A stretch of DNA of 64,000 bases from assembly GCA_018287875.1 (NCBI GenBank), contig JAGVVL010000009.1, positions 3,286,001 through 3,350,000 on the forward strand, in the 5' to 3' direction. Below the pieces are notes generated by a model. It was not told where the DNA came from. It worked only from the letters and a program-made list of their open reading frames with translations, and did not search any database. The position numbers were made by a program, and so were the translations under genes. Source of the stretch: Nigrospora sphaerica (lineage: Eukaryota; Ascomycota; Sordariomycetes; Amphisphaeriales; Apiosporaceae). This document shows, piece after piece, positions 24,938 to 36,330 of the stretch; the stretch's first letter is position 1, and each line of letters begins with the position of its first letter.

Positions 24938-25093
24938 AATTTGGTTGATATAGATGGCACTTAGCCAGACGGGTCTTCGCCCTGGACGTACCGTTGATGT
25001 CGCGGGACATGCCACGAAGCTCCGTTTTCATTTTGGTACAAATTCAAGAGTTGAAGACATGGGCACATGACCACCTCACGTGGAAATCTTTCC

Positions 25094-26938
25094 TCACGGC
25101 TTCAACCGCCGGAACGGGTGAGCTTCGGTGTTAAATACCCACTGGTCCAGGGAGATGAGATCGGGCTCGCTGAAGATGAGGTAGAAGTACTTGAGCGTCT
25201 CTCCCATCCAGAAGCTCTCCATCGAGTCGACCTGGGGCGGCTTCGCGCTCGTCACGTCGGCCAGGGCCGCGTTGGCGAAGGCGGTCTCGGTGTGGCGCTG
25301 GATGGCCTCGAACATGGTCCAGGCGGCGTCGAGCAGGGCGCGGTCGCCGGTAGCGCGGTAGAGGACGAAGAGGGACTCGGCGGCCTCGGGGCGCAGGATG
25401 TAGCGCGTGTCGGGGATGACGGCGAAGCCCGGCGGCAGCCGCCGCTCCCGAATCACGGCGTCGGCGTCGGCGGGGGACACCCCCAGGGCCACGCCCGCCC
25501 CGCCGAGGACGGCCCGCTTCCAGGCCGCCTCGTCCCAGGGGCAGCCTGCCGCCGCCGCCGCCGCCGCCGGGCACGGCACCATGGCGAATACCTCGGGCAT
25601 CAGTCCCGATGGCAGCGCCGCGTACGCCCACAGGCAGCCGTCCACCAGCTTCCTGGCATATCCCAGGTGCGCCGGCATCCCCAACAGCTTGCCCCCCAGC
25701 GCCAGCATGCCGCCGGCGAAGCAGACGAGGTGCTGGCCCACGTACTCGCTGGCCGGCTTCAGGGCCCCCGAGGCGTCCTGGTTCACGTGTACGGTGCTCG
25801 AGATGAGAATGTCGGCCTGGTCCGGCACCATGGGCCGCCAGAAATTGTACTTGATGGCCGTCGCCACGGCGTCCTCGTACATGGTCTGGTAGTGAGGCAG
25901 GAGTCCGCCCAGCAGTGCCACCATCTTGGGAAGGTACTCGAAAGCGGAGTCGGCCCTGGCGCCCAGGCTGAAGGTGTTATCGCTGGTAAAGTTCAGGGCG
26001 CGGGCGTTGACGGTGATGGGCCACATTCCGGGGAGCAGCGTCTGGTGCTGCTGGTCCCGCAGCGCGGCCGTAATGCGCTCGGCCGCGTCGAACCAGCGGG
26101 GGTCGCCCGTCACGAGGGACAGGCGCGTGAACTCGAGGCCGAGCGAGCCGATCTCGGCGAGGAGCACGCTCTCGTCGGCCTGCTGGGGCTCGCCGGCGGC
26201 GGCGGCGGCAAAGTCCCAGCGGGTGACGGGCATCCGGTTGGGCGTGTCAAAGGCGGCGTAGAGCATGTCGCCGGCCTCACGCGCCTTCTTGAGTAGGCGC
26301 GCGTCGCCGCTCAGGTCGTAGGCGGCCAGGAAGCCGCCGAGGTAGCGGATCGTCGTCTCGAACACGTTGACCTCGCGCGCCGCGCTCGCCGCGAAGCTGA
26401 CGTTGGCCGCCGCCGCCACGGCCTGCTCGAACTCGGCCCGCATGCCCATGATGTACAGGCTGTCGAGGCTGTCCACCAGGGTCGCGCCCCAGCCGCCAAA
26501 GGGGTTGGCGGACGTGCCGCTAAGGGGACGCAGCTCGTCCTGGAGCCAGGCACGCTCGTAATACGATTTCCAGCTTTTGCGGAAGGCATTCTCGACCGCC
26601 TTGCGTCTCTGTAGGCGAACCTGCCGCTCGTGGGCCGTCTCCTTGGGAAACTCGGCCTGTATCCTCGGGAGGTCGAGTGGTGCCCCGGTGGGAATCGGCC
26701 TCATCGAGATCACTGGGTAGTGCGTGGAGAGTTTCCTCCAGAAATAGTCGTCGTCTTTGAGCACCGTGGGGTCCGTAATGTGCTTCAAGTTCGGCCATGA
26801 TCCCGCATGCTCCGAGGTTCCTCCCATGGCTTGCCTCCAGGAAGCCGGTCCATTTGCGTCGGATCTCAGGAGAAAGCCGCAGAGAAGCACAAAGGTCAGG
26901 GCAAGCGGAAATACGACTTTGCGTCTGAGGCACAGCAT
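25094..26938 (-). CDS. Class I alpha-1,2-mannosidase, GH47
   Basis: A single-exon gene of 614 residues. I take the ATG at 26938 because it opens a type II membrane anchor (MLCLRRKVVFPLALTFVLLC), although the frame runs further upstream. A stem of about 100 residues precedes the GH47 catalytic domain, which starts around KSWKSYYERAW. Family motifs are WGATLVDSLDSLYIMG at 150-165, FETTIRYLGG, ADSAFEYLPK, YILRPEAAESLF, MESFWMGETLKYFYLIF and the terminal VFNTEAHPF (601-609) with the calcium-binding Thr. These enzymes remove alpha-1,2-linked mannose from N-glycans in the ER/Golgi or outside the cell. The Cys pair around an alanine run (CP, seven Ala, GCPW) replaces part of a loop and looks like a GCC-codon expansion. 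The exact subgroup (Golgi trimming or EDEM-like) is not resolved. Confidence 0.92.
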   Translation of the reverse strand: MLCLRRKVVFPLALTFVLLCGFLLRSDANGPASWRQAMGGTSEHAGSWPNLKHITDPTVLKDDDYFWRKLSTHYPVISMRPIPTGAPLDLPRIQAEFPKETAHERQVRLQRRKAVENAFRKSWKSYYERAWLQDELRPLSGTSANPFGGWGATLVDSLDSLYIMGMRAEFEQAVAAAANVSFAASAAREVNVFETTIRYLGGFLAAYDLSGDARLLKKAREAGDMLYAAFDTPNRMPVTRWDFAAAAAGEPQQADESVLLAEIGSLGLEFTRLSLVTGDPRWFDAAERITAALRDQQHQTLLPGMWPITVNARALNFTSDNTFSLGARADSAFEYLPKMVALLGGLLPHYQTMYEDAVATAIKYNFWRPMVPDQADILISSTVHVNQDASGALKPASEYVGQHLVCFAGGMLALGGKLLGMPAHLGYARKLVDGCLWAYAALPSGLMPEVFAMVPCPAAAAAAAGCPWDEAAWKRAVLGGAGVALGVSPADADAVIRERRLPPGFAVIPDTRYILRPEAAESLFVLYRATGDRALLDAAWTMFEAIQRHTETAFANAALADVTSAKPPQVDSMESFWMGETLKYFYLIFSEPDLISLDQWVFNTEAHPFRRLKP

Positions 26939-28251
26939 CCTGTCGGTATACGCTTGGGTTTCTGAGGAGCGTAAAACACCTGGCAGCGATTTGGAAGAAG
27001 AGGAGGGGGGGCAATGGGTCGGCTGAAGGGGACGAGACAATTTGGCTTTTGTCCCACGCCACGGCAATGGCTTGCTCTCGCGCCTTAACAGCCAATTTTG
27101 CACAACTACCGGGTACTACCCTGTCATTCCAAGGGTTGCATATCGTATGCTACACGATTCCCGGCTGTCCCGCATGGTGGCAGTATGGCTCGCCCACTGA
27201 CAACTTGCCCAACGGCAACCCTGCTTGTTGGACAATCCCTATCTGGCCAGCGACCGCACGGCTGACGTATTGCGCACCCGAGCACGAGCCAGGACAAAAC
27301 AATATAGAGAGCCAGCAGACTGCCCTTCTGTGTTCAGGCTTCTCTGTATCTATGCCATGAACCCTCCTGAGGGGGGCCTGGATGACCTGGAAATACATAG
27401 GTCCCAGAATAGTCGGCCATGTTGGGCCGAGTCCTGCGCGGACTTGCAGCCCCTCGATGTGGATCTCGTCTCCGGCGGCAAATGGCAGACGAAGGGCGAA
27501 GAGACCCATCAGAGAACATAATCACTACCTCAACCGCAATGCCTCCAACAGGCACCTTGGAAAATAGAAGAAAAAGGTGCTACTTTTGGGGTGAGCCATA
27601 TGCTATCTCTCTACAGATCGGCACATGCCGAGCGAAACCTTGGCGGAAATCGGTGGACAATCATCGGGGCCCCGCCTCCTCATCCTCCGCCTCCGCCTCC
27701 GCCCCCGTCTCCACCATCTCCGCCTCCGCAACCCCATTCCCCCGCTTCGTCCACTTCCGCCTCCACGAATCAACACCGTCTACACTCTCTTCGCGTCTGC
27801 TCTCTCCTCTCCGTATTCCCCAGCGAATCCAATGACCACGCCAAGTCCCGGCGAGGCGAAAGGAAGCCTTCCATCTTTCCCTAACACGTAGGGCGATCGT
27901 CATGCCTGTGGCAGGAGATGCATCCATGTGTTTGACTGTGTGCTTGCTACCTCTTGCCCGGCGACATGAACCTACGTAAGTAGGTTAGTACGATGGGTCG
28001 CTGAACACTTTCATTACCCTCGCATAATCAATCTGTATCTGCCGATGACAAAAGCTCCAGAATGGCTCGTAACTACTTTACCTCGAGCGGTGCAGACGTA
28101 GCTTTCCAAGCACTCGGCTACCCGTCACATGCTAAGTTTCGCAAACACCGTCCGGGCCGAAGCCGGCAGAGCCGAGTCGAGTCAAGTACCTCACGAACCG
28201 AGCTCCACCCCCGGAACTGTTAGAACCACTTCCTCCCCCAGCATCCACGGG
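26939..28251. other. Intergenic: GH47 promoter and GMC 3' region
   Basis: No gene is supported. It contains a CTCCGC-type pyrimidine repeat at about 27684-27702 and a perfect 7-base inverted repeat with a GTAA loop at 27969-27986 (arms aacctac and gtaggtt). Confidence 0.4.
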
Positions 28252-29979
28252 TTACCAGAAATCCGCTGCCAGCACCGTAGCCGCGTACTCGGCCAGCGCG
28301 TAGACGGACGCCTGCAAGTGGCAGGTGGGCAGCACAGGGACGGCGCTCGAGTCGACGACGCGCAGGCCCTGGACGCCGCGGACGCGGAAACGCCGGTCGA
28401 GCACGCGGCCGAGGGCGCAGGTGCCGGCGGGGTGGTGGAAGGACATGGTGGCGTTGGCGACGGCGTCGCCGACGGCGGCGTCGGTCGCGAGGACGCGCGC
28501 CGGGTACAGCTCGCCGGCGCTGACGGCGGCGACGGCGGCGGACCGCATCATGGCCAGCAGCTTCCGGTACCCGTAGCGGATGAGGGCGGCGTCGCCCTCG
28601 GATCCGTAGAACCGGGCCCCGACGAGCGGCGCGTCCCGCCAGTCCCTCGTCCGCAGCCGCACCGTCCCGGCCGCCTCGGGCTGCACGAGCGCCACGAAGG
28701 GCGAGACGGCGTTGGCCCCCGCCGGCGCCGCCAGCATCGCCGCCGCCACGTACTGGTACAATAGGTGCGGCCGGTCCCGCGGGAGCTGCTTCTGGAACGT
28801 CACGTTCACGCCGAAGCCGTCGAGCACGGCGTCGGGCACGCGCTCCGTGGAAAAGGACGAGCCCGCCGGCACCGAGAGCAGGCCGGTGCCGTTGGCCTCG
28901 TACTCGGCCAACAGGGGCGCGAACGTCGCCGGGTCGCCCAACGCGCGCTGCGTGACGAACTCGGGCGAGGCGTTGAACATCATGACCGCGATGGGGTGGT
29001 CCTTGAAATGCGCCCCGACGTCCGGGCTGTCGACCACCAGCGGGATGCCCAACTCGGCCAGGTGCTCCCGGCCCCCGACGCCCGAGAGCAGCAGCAGCCG
29101 GGGCGTGTTGACGGCGCCCGCCGAAACGACAACCTCGCGGGCCCGGACCGTGTGGGTTTCCCCGCCCGCGGCGTCCACGTAGTCGACCCCGACAACGCGC
29201 GTGCCCTCGAAATTGACCTTGACGGCCCGGGCCCCGTGGCGCATCGCGACGTTGGCCCGGCCCGCCATCTTCCATCCGTACGCCGGCAGCGCGTAGGAGC
29301 GCGTGCCGTTGTGCGGGTTGACGGCGCTCGGCCCGCCTACTATCATCCCGATGCCATCGCCGGCGTTGAGGTCGGCGTCTCGGGCCCCGTTGGCCGCCCA
29401 GACGCCGCGCAGCGTTTCGTCGATGAGGAGGTACTGCGCGGCGCCCTCGTAGGAGACGTGGACATTGCCCGGCCCAAAGACGGTGGTGTTGATGGCCTGC
29501 TCGTAACCGCGGTCGTCGGGCACATGAAGCTGGGCGGAGCGCCGAAAGTACGGCAGCAGGTTGTCCCACCGGAGCTCGTCGATGCCCGAGATGCCGGCCC
29601 ACTCGTCAAAGACGGAGCGCGACCCGCGACAGTAGGCCATGTAGTTGATGGCCGACCCCCCACCCCAGCCGTTTCCTTGATGCAGGGGAACCGTGTTACC
29701 GCCGAGGGCCGGCTGGGGAGCCATCGTAAAGTTCCAAGAAAACTGCGTGCCGGGAAGCCGGGCCTCGAAAGCCGGCGTCGTCACGTTGGTATTGCCGTAT
29801 GTTTCGGGCCCGTTCTCGAGGACCAAGACTCGGAACGCGAGGTTCTCGGAAAGACGAGAAGCCACAACGAGGCCGGCGGGGCCGCCGCCAACCACGATGG
29901 CATCATACGTCTCTTGAGCCTGTGTAGCTCCGGCGAGAACGCTGCGGGCAAGAGCCGCGGCCCAGATCGTCGTCTTCAT
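28252..29979 (-). CDS. Secreted GMC oxidoreductase (AA3-type, FAD-dependent)
   Basis: A single-exon gene of 575 residues. The first 22 residues (MKTTIWAAALARSVLAGATQ, then AQ) look like a signal peptide. The FAD-binding loop GGGPAG lies at 31-36 after YDAIVV, and the second GMC signature is HQGNGWGGGSAINYMAY. AGAVNTPRLLLLSGVG matches the GMC_OxRed signature 2. In the C-terminal domain, FHHPAGTCALG (His515/516) and CHLQASVYALAE (His554) provide the catalytic His pair. The family oxidises alcohols, aryl alcohols or sugars and passes electrons to oxygen or quinones. The presence of the second His, not Asn, fits aryl-alcohol oxidase or dehydrogenase relatives of family AA3_2. Several NxT/S sites support secretion. 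A TATA box lies about 95 bases upstream. Substrate remains open. Confidence 0.92.
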   Translation of the reverse strand: MKTTIWAAALARSVLAGATQAQETYDAIVVGGGPAGLVVASRLSENLAFRVLVLENGPETYGNTNVTTPAFEARLPGTQFSWNFTMAPQPALGGNTVPLHQGNGWGGGSAINYMAYCRGSRSVFDEWAGISGIDELRWDNLLPYFRRSAQLHVPDDRGYEQAINTTVFGPGNVHVSYEGAAQYLLIDETLRGVWAANGARDADLNAGDGIGMIVGGPSAVNPHNGTRSYALPAYGWKMAGRANVAMRHGARAVKVNFEGTRVVGVDYVDAAGGETHTVRAREVVVSAGAVNTPRLLLLSGVGGREHLAELGIPLVVDSPDVGAHFKDHPIAVMMFNASPEFVTQRALGDPATFAPLLAEYEANGTGLLSVPAGSSFSTERVPDAVLDGFGVNVTFQKQLPRDRPHLLYQYVAAAMLAAPAGANAVSPFVALVQPEAAGTVRLRTRDWRDAPLVGARFYGSEGDAALIRYGYRKLLAMMRSAAVAAVSAGELYPARVLATDAAVGDAVANATMSFHHPAGTCALGRVLDRRFRVRGVQGLRVVDSSAVPVLPTCHLQASVYALAEYAATVLAADFW

Positions 29980-30073
29980 GGCGGGAACAACTCGGTGGGA
30001 CTGTCCAGCCGCAAGCCTCTCTGGCTATTCCACCACATACTGGGCTTTTGGACTCGGCAGGCTTTTTAACGAC

Positions 30074-30080
30074 TTATATA
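30074..30080 (-). promoter_or_regulatory. TATA box of the GMC gene
   Basis: On the minus strand the sequence reads TATATAAG, a canonical TATA box, about 95 bases upstream of the GMC start codon at 29979. Spacing fits a short leader. It suggests regulated rather than constitutive expression. Confidence 0.6.
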
Positions 30081-33000
30081 GGGTGACGCAGTAACGTTGG
30101 ACAAGATGGCGGGCCGCTATGAAAGTTGGGGAATTGCTTCAAAAATAACTTCGGGATTAAAGCGGGCATTACTAAGTGCCTACAGCATATCGCTGTACGG
30201 ACGTGCCTACCGCTTACGTGACGTGACACTGCTTGAATAGTGCTTGTCGGCAGTTGAGGATCGCGAGAGCCCGGCCGCGTCTTCCGGTGAGATACGCTAA
30301 ACTAGGTCTTATGGCGTAATATGCTCGACATGATCATATGGTACGATACGTTCGGCTAGATCTTGTGAGGCTGTCCGGTCGTAACCTCTTGGCGTGGCCC
30401 CAAGTTGATGGAGAAGGCCGAGTTGGAGATATTTCCGGCCGGGTCGCCAAAGTTAACGAGGTACTTGATCATCAATCTTTGTTCCCCTTATGATGCAATT
30501 TCAACTCCCTTGCTCTTTGTCGTTAAGCACTCGTGGTTAACAAGTCTAACTTCGATCGCCCATTCCTCGGACACAGATAGTGCTCGTTGCGCCGCCCAAG
30601 TCCACGGCAAAATACTTACTCAAATAGAGAGTTGCATGAGTTGTACTCTAAACCCCGTTTCGGAGGTATACAATAATGACTCGGCCCGAGATTGTCATGT
30701 CAGTCGAGGGAGAACAACATTGGCTTCCCGATGCCTACGACAAGCCGGTAGCCACGGAATCTAGTCAGGGGCGTGTGCCTGGCTGTCGACCCCGGCTTCT
30801 TAGGAAACAACGCGCCGCGAGCACTAAGCCCACCCACCGGCAATGCCCATTCGGTGCGTTTACAAGAACGTGGTGGAATGACTGGGTCCATCATGATCAG
30901 TTCCCGTTTGTTGAACTGTCATTGTCGTTTACTTGCCTCCGTGTGGCCCTTTTAGTTGCAAGCCTATCTCGAATCTAGTGATCCTGAGCTTTGGGTTGGT
31001 CGGTCGTGGGGGCTCTTCCGGTGGCGGGGGGCGTATTATGAAGGGAGACTCTGTAGATTAGAGTAGCATGGTGTACTGCTAGTGACTAGTGACTCATTGC
31101 AATCAGGGCAGTATGTATGCCTGTTTACATTAAGCTCCTGTCATGGAGTTGGAGCAACTTCAAATGACAATTTGGGAAGAAGTACTTTATGTAAAGATTT
31201 ACGTACCTTACCCTCCACGTCGGACATGGTCTCTGCCTGTTCCCCGTCCGCAGCTCCTGTACTATCAAGTAGTAGGTATGACCGGGGACCGAAAAACACG
31301 GGATATAGGCGTAGCACCCATCAAGGAATTCGCCTTTTTGTTTTCACCGTTCCCCTCGGCCACCAGCGGAGGTTGTTCTCGGACCGATCGTCTGTTCCCT
31401 AGCCTAATCTGGTTCAGCGCGACGGTTGGAGATGGATGCTAATAAAGAGGAGCATGGATCAACGGTTCGCATGCAAGCGTATGGAAATCGTGTTATGCGA
31501 TTGGTGAAGCTGCCAGGCACCTGCGACCCTGAGAGTATAATTTCCGTTCCTTACCTACGTCAATAGGAGGCAACGCAAGACTCCCCGCTCTGGAAAAAGC
31601 AGTGGACTCGAATGTTGAAGGTGGGAAAGGGAGAAAGGTAAAAAGATTGCTGCTGTACGGGCTTTCAAAATCGTGAACAAATTTGGAACATGCCGTAGCG
31701 ACCGAGCGGTAATTCACTCAGCTATAAAGCTTTCATGGCGATGCCAATAGGAATCCTAGAAGCGGTTGCGTAAAGCCACCTACGTATGGATCCCTAGGTC
31801 TCCATCCATAACGACCATGTGGTTTGGAAGGATAATGCATGCATGGAGAGTGCTCCTCGAGCTAGGAATGTTGAGAAGAGTATGGCGGGGGCCAATCCTA
31901 GCCAACCCCCCCATTGGCTGGGGATTGTCCTTGTCCTTGTCGTCCAAGATTGGCCATTTCAGGGACGGAGGCTATCAATCTGTGAAACGAGGCTCTTCCG
32001 GGGTAGAGGTACTACTGAGAACCCCGAGAGTGTACGACACCGATACTGTACCACTACAACGCAGACAGCTGCTGTATCTGGGCCTGCGGGCGCACAACCT
32101 ACTGTTCAAGTACATGTGTTAAGTACCTTGGATGCAGCACCCGTAGGTACAGCCCGGCGTAGACAAGACTCGGAATGGCAACTGATTGGTAGGCCGAGGG
32201 AAGACAGAAGCAAAATGGGTCGGTTACCCCATGCTGTCTTCCTTGGTCAAATCGGGCTGCCGTGGACCGTCAGCAGTGACCTCGAGGCTACACGCATGTA
32301 CCCGGAATCGCGCAGCCGTGTCTGTACGAACGTACCACACGCCACGCGACAACCGCTGGTAGTTGCCAATGACGGGAAAAGTGCAATGGCCCACGAGATG
32401 GTTTCTCCTTGTTTCGCCGGGACATGGTGGGCTTTCCTCGGCGTGTGCGTAGGAATTGCAATGGCCTTGTAGGTAGGGCACGCCCGGGGTTCGGGGAATG
32501 GCGCGGGGGTTCCCCTATTCAGCATGAAGAACCCGATCCCGAGTCATCTCGTTGCTTTGCTCAGCACCTGTTTCGCCCACGAAAACCCTGCCTGGCCGGT
32601 GCCAGCAATGCGACTTGACATCATGGGCAGTATATCGCACCCGTAACGTCCAGCTCTTATGTTATACTGGCTTCTTCTCTTTGCCCGAAGCACCCCCTGT
32701 CGCGTCCAGTGTGGCCAGACTTGGTGATGGGCCTGCCTCGTCGAGCTGGCCCAACCCCACAACGGCATCTCACCGACAGCAAGCCCATCCACCGGTGCCA
32801 GTGATCCCTCCAATCTCTTCCCCTCCTTCCAACGTGCTCTCTTTCTCTCTCAACCCCCCTCGCAGACCCGTAGACCTGGACACCGAATATATTGGATATA
32901 GTACTCCTCTTGCTCTTGTTCCTCCCCCGAATCTCGATCTCCCTTCTGGTTTTCCATCCAGACGCCCCGCCTGGCAAGCCTTCCGCTGCGGCGACTATAA

Positions 33001-34184
33001 GACGAACGGCCGGTGAAAAGCAACCCAACCGTCTGCGACCCGCCCCCCTCTCGCAGTGCCAGTTCAGCCCAGCCCAGCCCAGCCCGTCAGCCAGCCAGTA
33101 AAGCCGCTGTCTCATGCACCTGTTATTCGTCTGTTCATTCCACCTATACCTCCCATAGGTTGATCGAGACTCTCGCGTCCTCTGCCCGGGAGATACCATC
33201 GCATCGGGCCCCTCTGCCGGCTTGCCCTACCAGCCTGCGGCGACTTGGCGAGTCTGCTCGTCACGATCCTTCGTCGCCTTCGGCATCGTGTTCAGGCCCC
33301 CCCTCATTGCCCGCCAGGACCTAGCACGCGTGCCTGTGTTGATTTTAGTGACCCCGTCCGTCACTGCGGAGACAAGACATCGAGCCACTCGACAACACAC
33401 CACGGACCCCACGGAGTCGGAGTCGGTGCCAAAGCGCATTCTGGCCTCTCGAGTTCTGTCCATTGCACCCCGGAGCCTTGCTCTTGGTCGGCTCATATCG
33501 CATTGTTTTGCGCAGGGCATTGCACCACCGTCTGCGGATCCTGGCAGCGTGACCCAGCCCGCCCCCAGTGCGGAGGCCCGAAGTGAGATTTTTCGCTTTT
33601 CCCGTCATCGGCATTGTCGGATTCTTGGTCGTCTAGACCGCATCTGCATGTGCGCCAGTGCAGGACAGGACCTGGACTAGCCAACCCAATATCACGGCTT
33701 TTTCGCTTGCAGGGTGGATCGGATGACCTCACTACAACTCCGCTGAGACGTCGATTCCGGTGTAAGTGCAGCACAGCCGGGCCGTTTAGCTGTCGCGCCC
33801 ACCGTCGATTGGCTGCTTTTGGGGGAGAGAGACTTTACAGGTTACCTGTTGCTGCCCTTTTGCGCAGGGGTACAGGCACGCACCCAGGGCGCGGCGCAAG
33901 CGCAACACCCACTCCCACGCACACACGCCCTTGGGGACACCGCAGCCCTGTACAGCTAAGCAACGGTACAGATTCGCACCCTCTCGCCCAGGATACTCGC
34001 TCGACAGAAAGGGCCATCAGTCATCATCCGTCCTTCCCCCCTCCCACACGCTTGGGACCGTCTTCCCCACCGTACGCTCCCCATTGCCTCGGGGCAGCCC
34101 CGCGGGCAGACTCGCGAGGGTTAGATTCCGAACCAAGAAACCGTGGCCGGCGACCTCCATGGCGCGACGACACGTTAGCCAGCC

Positions 34185-34628
34185 ATGACACCAAAAGCTC
34201 CATTCTGGCCCAAGGGCCCGAGAAGGGCCGACAAGGCCGCTTCCCTACGAGGCTCTCTCAACATTGTCCATCTGCTTTCCCTGGCTTTTCTGCTCCTGGT
34301 CCCGGTACGTACTGCCCAAGCCTCGATGCAAGGCCATGCGAGTTATTTTTTCCCTTCCACTCGTCCCTCACCCTCTCTGCTCCACACCCCGCATACCTCC
34401 GTCATTTCGACACATGCGAGTCGTTTCGCTAATCACCACCGTGCCCCTCCATAAAAGGTCGCCCAGTTCTTCCTCACTGACGCCACGTTCCAATACTCAC
34501 GAATCTTTACTTCCCATCCATTCTCCTCCCGCACCGCCTTCTCCCCTCCTGCTCTGGTCCGTCCGGAACCCGTCTGTGAAAGCCCTCATCCCTTCCCCAC
34601 CGCACCCCCCGTGTCCAAGCCGCGCACC
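34185..34628 (+). other. Possible upstream exon and 5' intron of glucokinase, or a uORF
   Basis: An ATG at 34185 opens 40 codons ending at a good donor (gtacgt at 34305). A 162-nt intron with branch word gctaat at 34428 would end at acceptor cag 34464-34466. From 34467 the sequence is open for 54 codons and enters the glucokinase ATG at 34629 in frame. If used, this adds 94 residues with a hydrophobic segment (LNIVHLLSLAFLLLVP followed by FFL). Without splicing the same ATG gives a uORF that stops at 34454. The pyrimidine-rich DNA makes chance openness quite likely. Confidence 0.3.
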
Positions 34629-36330
34629 ATGGCTCTCGCCGCGGAGACGAAGCGCCTCACGGCGCAATTCGACTACAACGATGCCGACGTGAACAAGGGA
34701 GTCGTGGAGTTCTTGAAACAAATGAGTAAGTTCCCGCTTCGTTGCCCCCCGGACTCCCGTCGTCGCCGGCGCTGACCGGGTTCTTTTCTTCTGCCCAGAC
34801 GAGGGACTGGAGACGGACGGTACCAGCATGAGCCAGATCCCCACCTATGTCACCGGCGTTCCGAACGGTACCGAAAAGGTAAGAACGACCCTGGCACAAA
34901 GAGCGTAGGCCGAGCCAGCTGACCAGTTCCCGTAGGGACTCTACCTGGCCGTGGACCTGGGCGGCACCAACTTCCGTGTCTGCTCTATCGACCTTCACGG
35001 CGACACCACCTTCAACCTCACCTACAGCAAGGTGGCGATCCCGAAAGAGCTCATGGTAGCCAAGAAGGCCGAGGACCTCTTTGGCTTCCTGGCCAAGCAG
35101 ATTGAAGAGTTTCTCCGGAAACACCACGAAGACCACTTTGTGACGCACATCCGACGGCGCCAGACCATGAGCAGCCCCGAGGGCTACAGAGATGAACACA
35201 TCTTCCGACTCGGCTTCACCTTCAGTTTCCCGGTTCAGCAGATCGGCATCAACAAGGGCAATCTGATCCGGTGGACCAAGGGTTTCGATATCCCGGACGC
35301 CGTCGGCAAAGATGTGTGCGCTCTCCTCCAGACGGAGATTGACAAGCTGCGGCTCCCCGTCAAGGTGGCGGCCCTGGTGAACGATACGGTGGGCACCCTG
35401 ATGGCCCGCTCGTACACATCGCCCGGCAAGACTAGCACCCTTCTGGGCGCCATCTTTGGTACTGGCACCAACGGCGCCTACGTCGAGAAGCTGGCCAACA
35501 TCAAGAAGTCGGTCGAGGGAGACTACGACAAGTCGACGGGCGACATGGTTGTCAACACCGAATGGGGTTCTTTCGACAACCAGCTCAACGTGCTGCCCAA
35601 CACGTCGTTCGACATTGAGCTGGACAAGAAGAGCGTCAACCCCGGCATCCAGATGTTCGAGAAGCGGGTATCGGGCATGTTCCTGGGCGAGATTGTGCGT
35701 CTCGTCATTGTCGAAATGTTCAAGAACCCCACCATTTCGCTCTTCAAGGACGAAAACTCGAGCTCCAACGACTGGAAATCCACCACTACGATTGGCCCCG
35801 ACTCGACAATCATGGAGCAGTGGGGCCTGGACAGCTCCATTCTGTCCATTGCTGGAGCCGACACCACACCGGACCTCGCCATGCTTCGCCAGCAACTGGA
35901 GAAGGACCTGCAGATCTACGCCCCTTCTCTCGAAGACGCCCAAGCCTTCAAGGATGTCGCGTACGCCGTGGGCCGCCGGGCCGCCAGGCTCTCGGCCGTG
36001 GCCATTGGAGCCATCGTGCTGCAGAGCGGCAAGCTCAAGGACGGCACTAATGACCCCATCGACATTGGCGTCGATGGAAGTCTGGTAGAGCACTACCCCT
36101 ACTTCCGCGACATGATCTACGAGGCTTTCTCCATCATTGACGGCATCGGCCCCGAGGGCGCCAAGAGAATCCGCATCGGCATTGCCAAGGATGGCAGCGG
36201 CGTTGGCGCTGCCCTCATCGCCCTGATTGCCGCCGGCATGGAGAAGAAGCCCGCCGGTATCCTGGAAAGCATAGTCGAGAAGGTCTCGGCGATTGCTCCT
36301 ACCCTGGGCCATTCGTCGGCGGCTGTGTAA
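34629..36330 (+). CDS. Glucokinase (hexokinase family)
   Basis: Exons 34629-34725, 34799-34878 and 34936-36330 give 523 residues, the normal size of fungal glucokinase/hexokinase. The introns are 73 nt (gtaagt, branch gctgacc) and 57 nt (gtaaga, branch gctgacc). Motifs are LAVDLGGTNFR (phosphate 1), LGFTFSFPVQQ, the catalytic Asp in VNDTVGTL near 209, IFGTGTNGAYVE (adenosine/phosphate 2 area), NTEWGSFDN with a sugar-binding Glu, and DGSGVGAALIA near the C-terminus. The spelling IFGTGTNGAYVE and NTEWGSFDNQ fits the glucokinase branch better than hexokinase-1-like NEYGSFDN forms. The enzyme phosphorylates glucose to glucose 6-phosphate in the cytosol as the first step of glycolysis. The start at 34629 gives the family's normal N-terminus; a longer form is discussed separately. 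Confidence 0.93.

Larger units (their letters stand above)
29980..34628. other. 4.6-kb divergent intergenic region between GMC and glucokinase
   Basis: I see no supported gene. From about 30060 to 32500 base composition is visibly AT-richer than the rest of the window (by eye mid-40s percent GC or lower, against about 60), with only short random frames. This could be an old, decayed repeat, but I can recognise no transposon. The right part is a pyrimidine-rich leader with four tandem AGCCC units around 33066-33087 and a possible upstream coding exon of glucokinase (see separate entry). Confidence 0.5.

Noticed and set aside
25067..26296. Plus-strand open frame of 409 codons
   Set aside because: Antisense shadow of the GH47 mannosidase gene.
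28765..30069. Plus-strand open frame of 434 codons
   Set aside because: Antisense shadow of the GMC oxidoreductase gene.
34657..36312. Minus-strand open frame of 551 codons
   Set aside because: Antisense shadow of glucokinase, although longer than the sense exon suggests; no family features.
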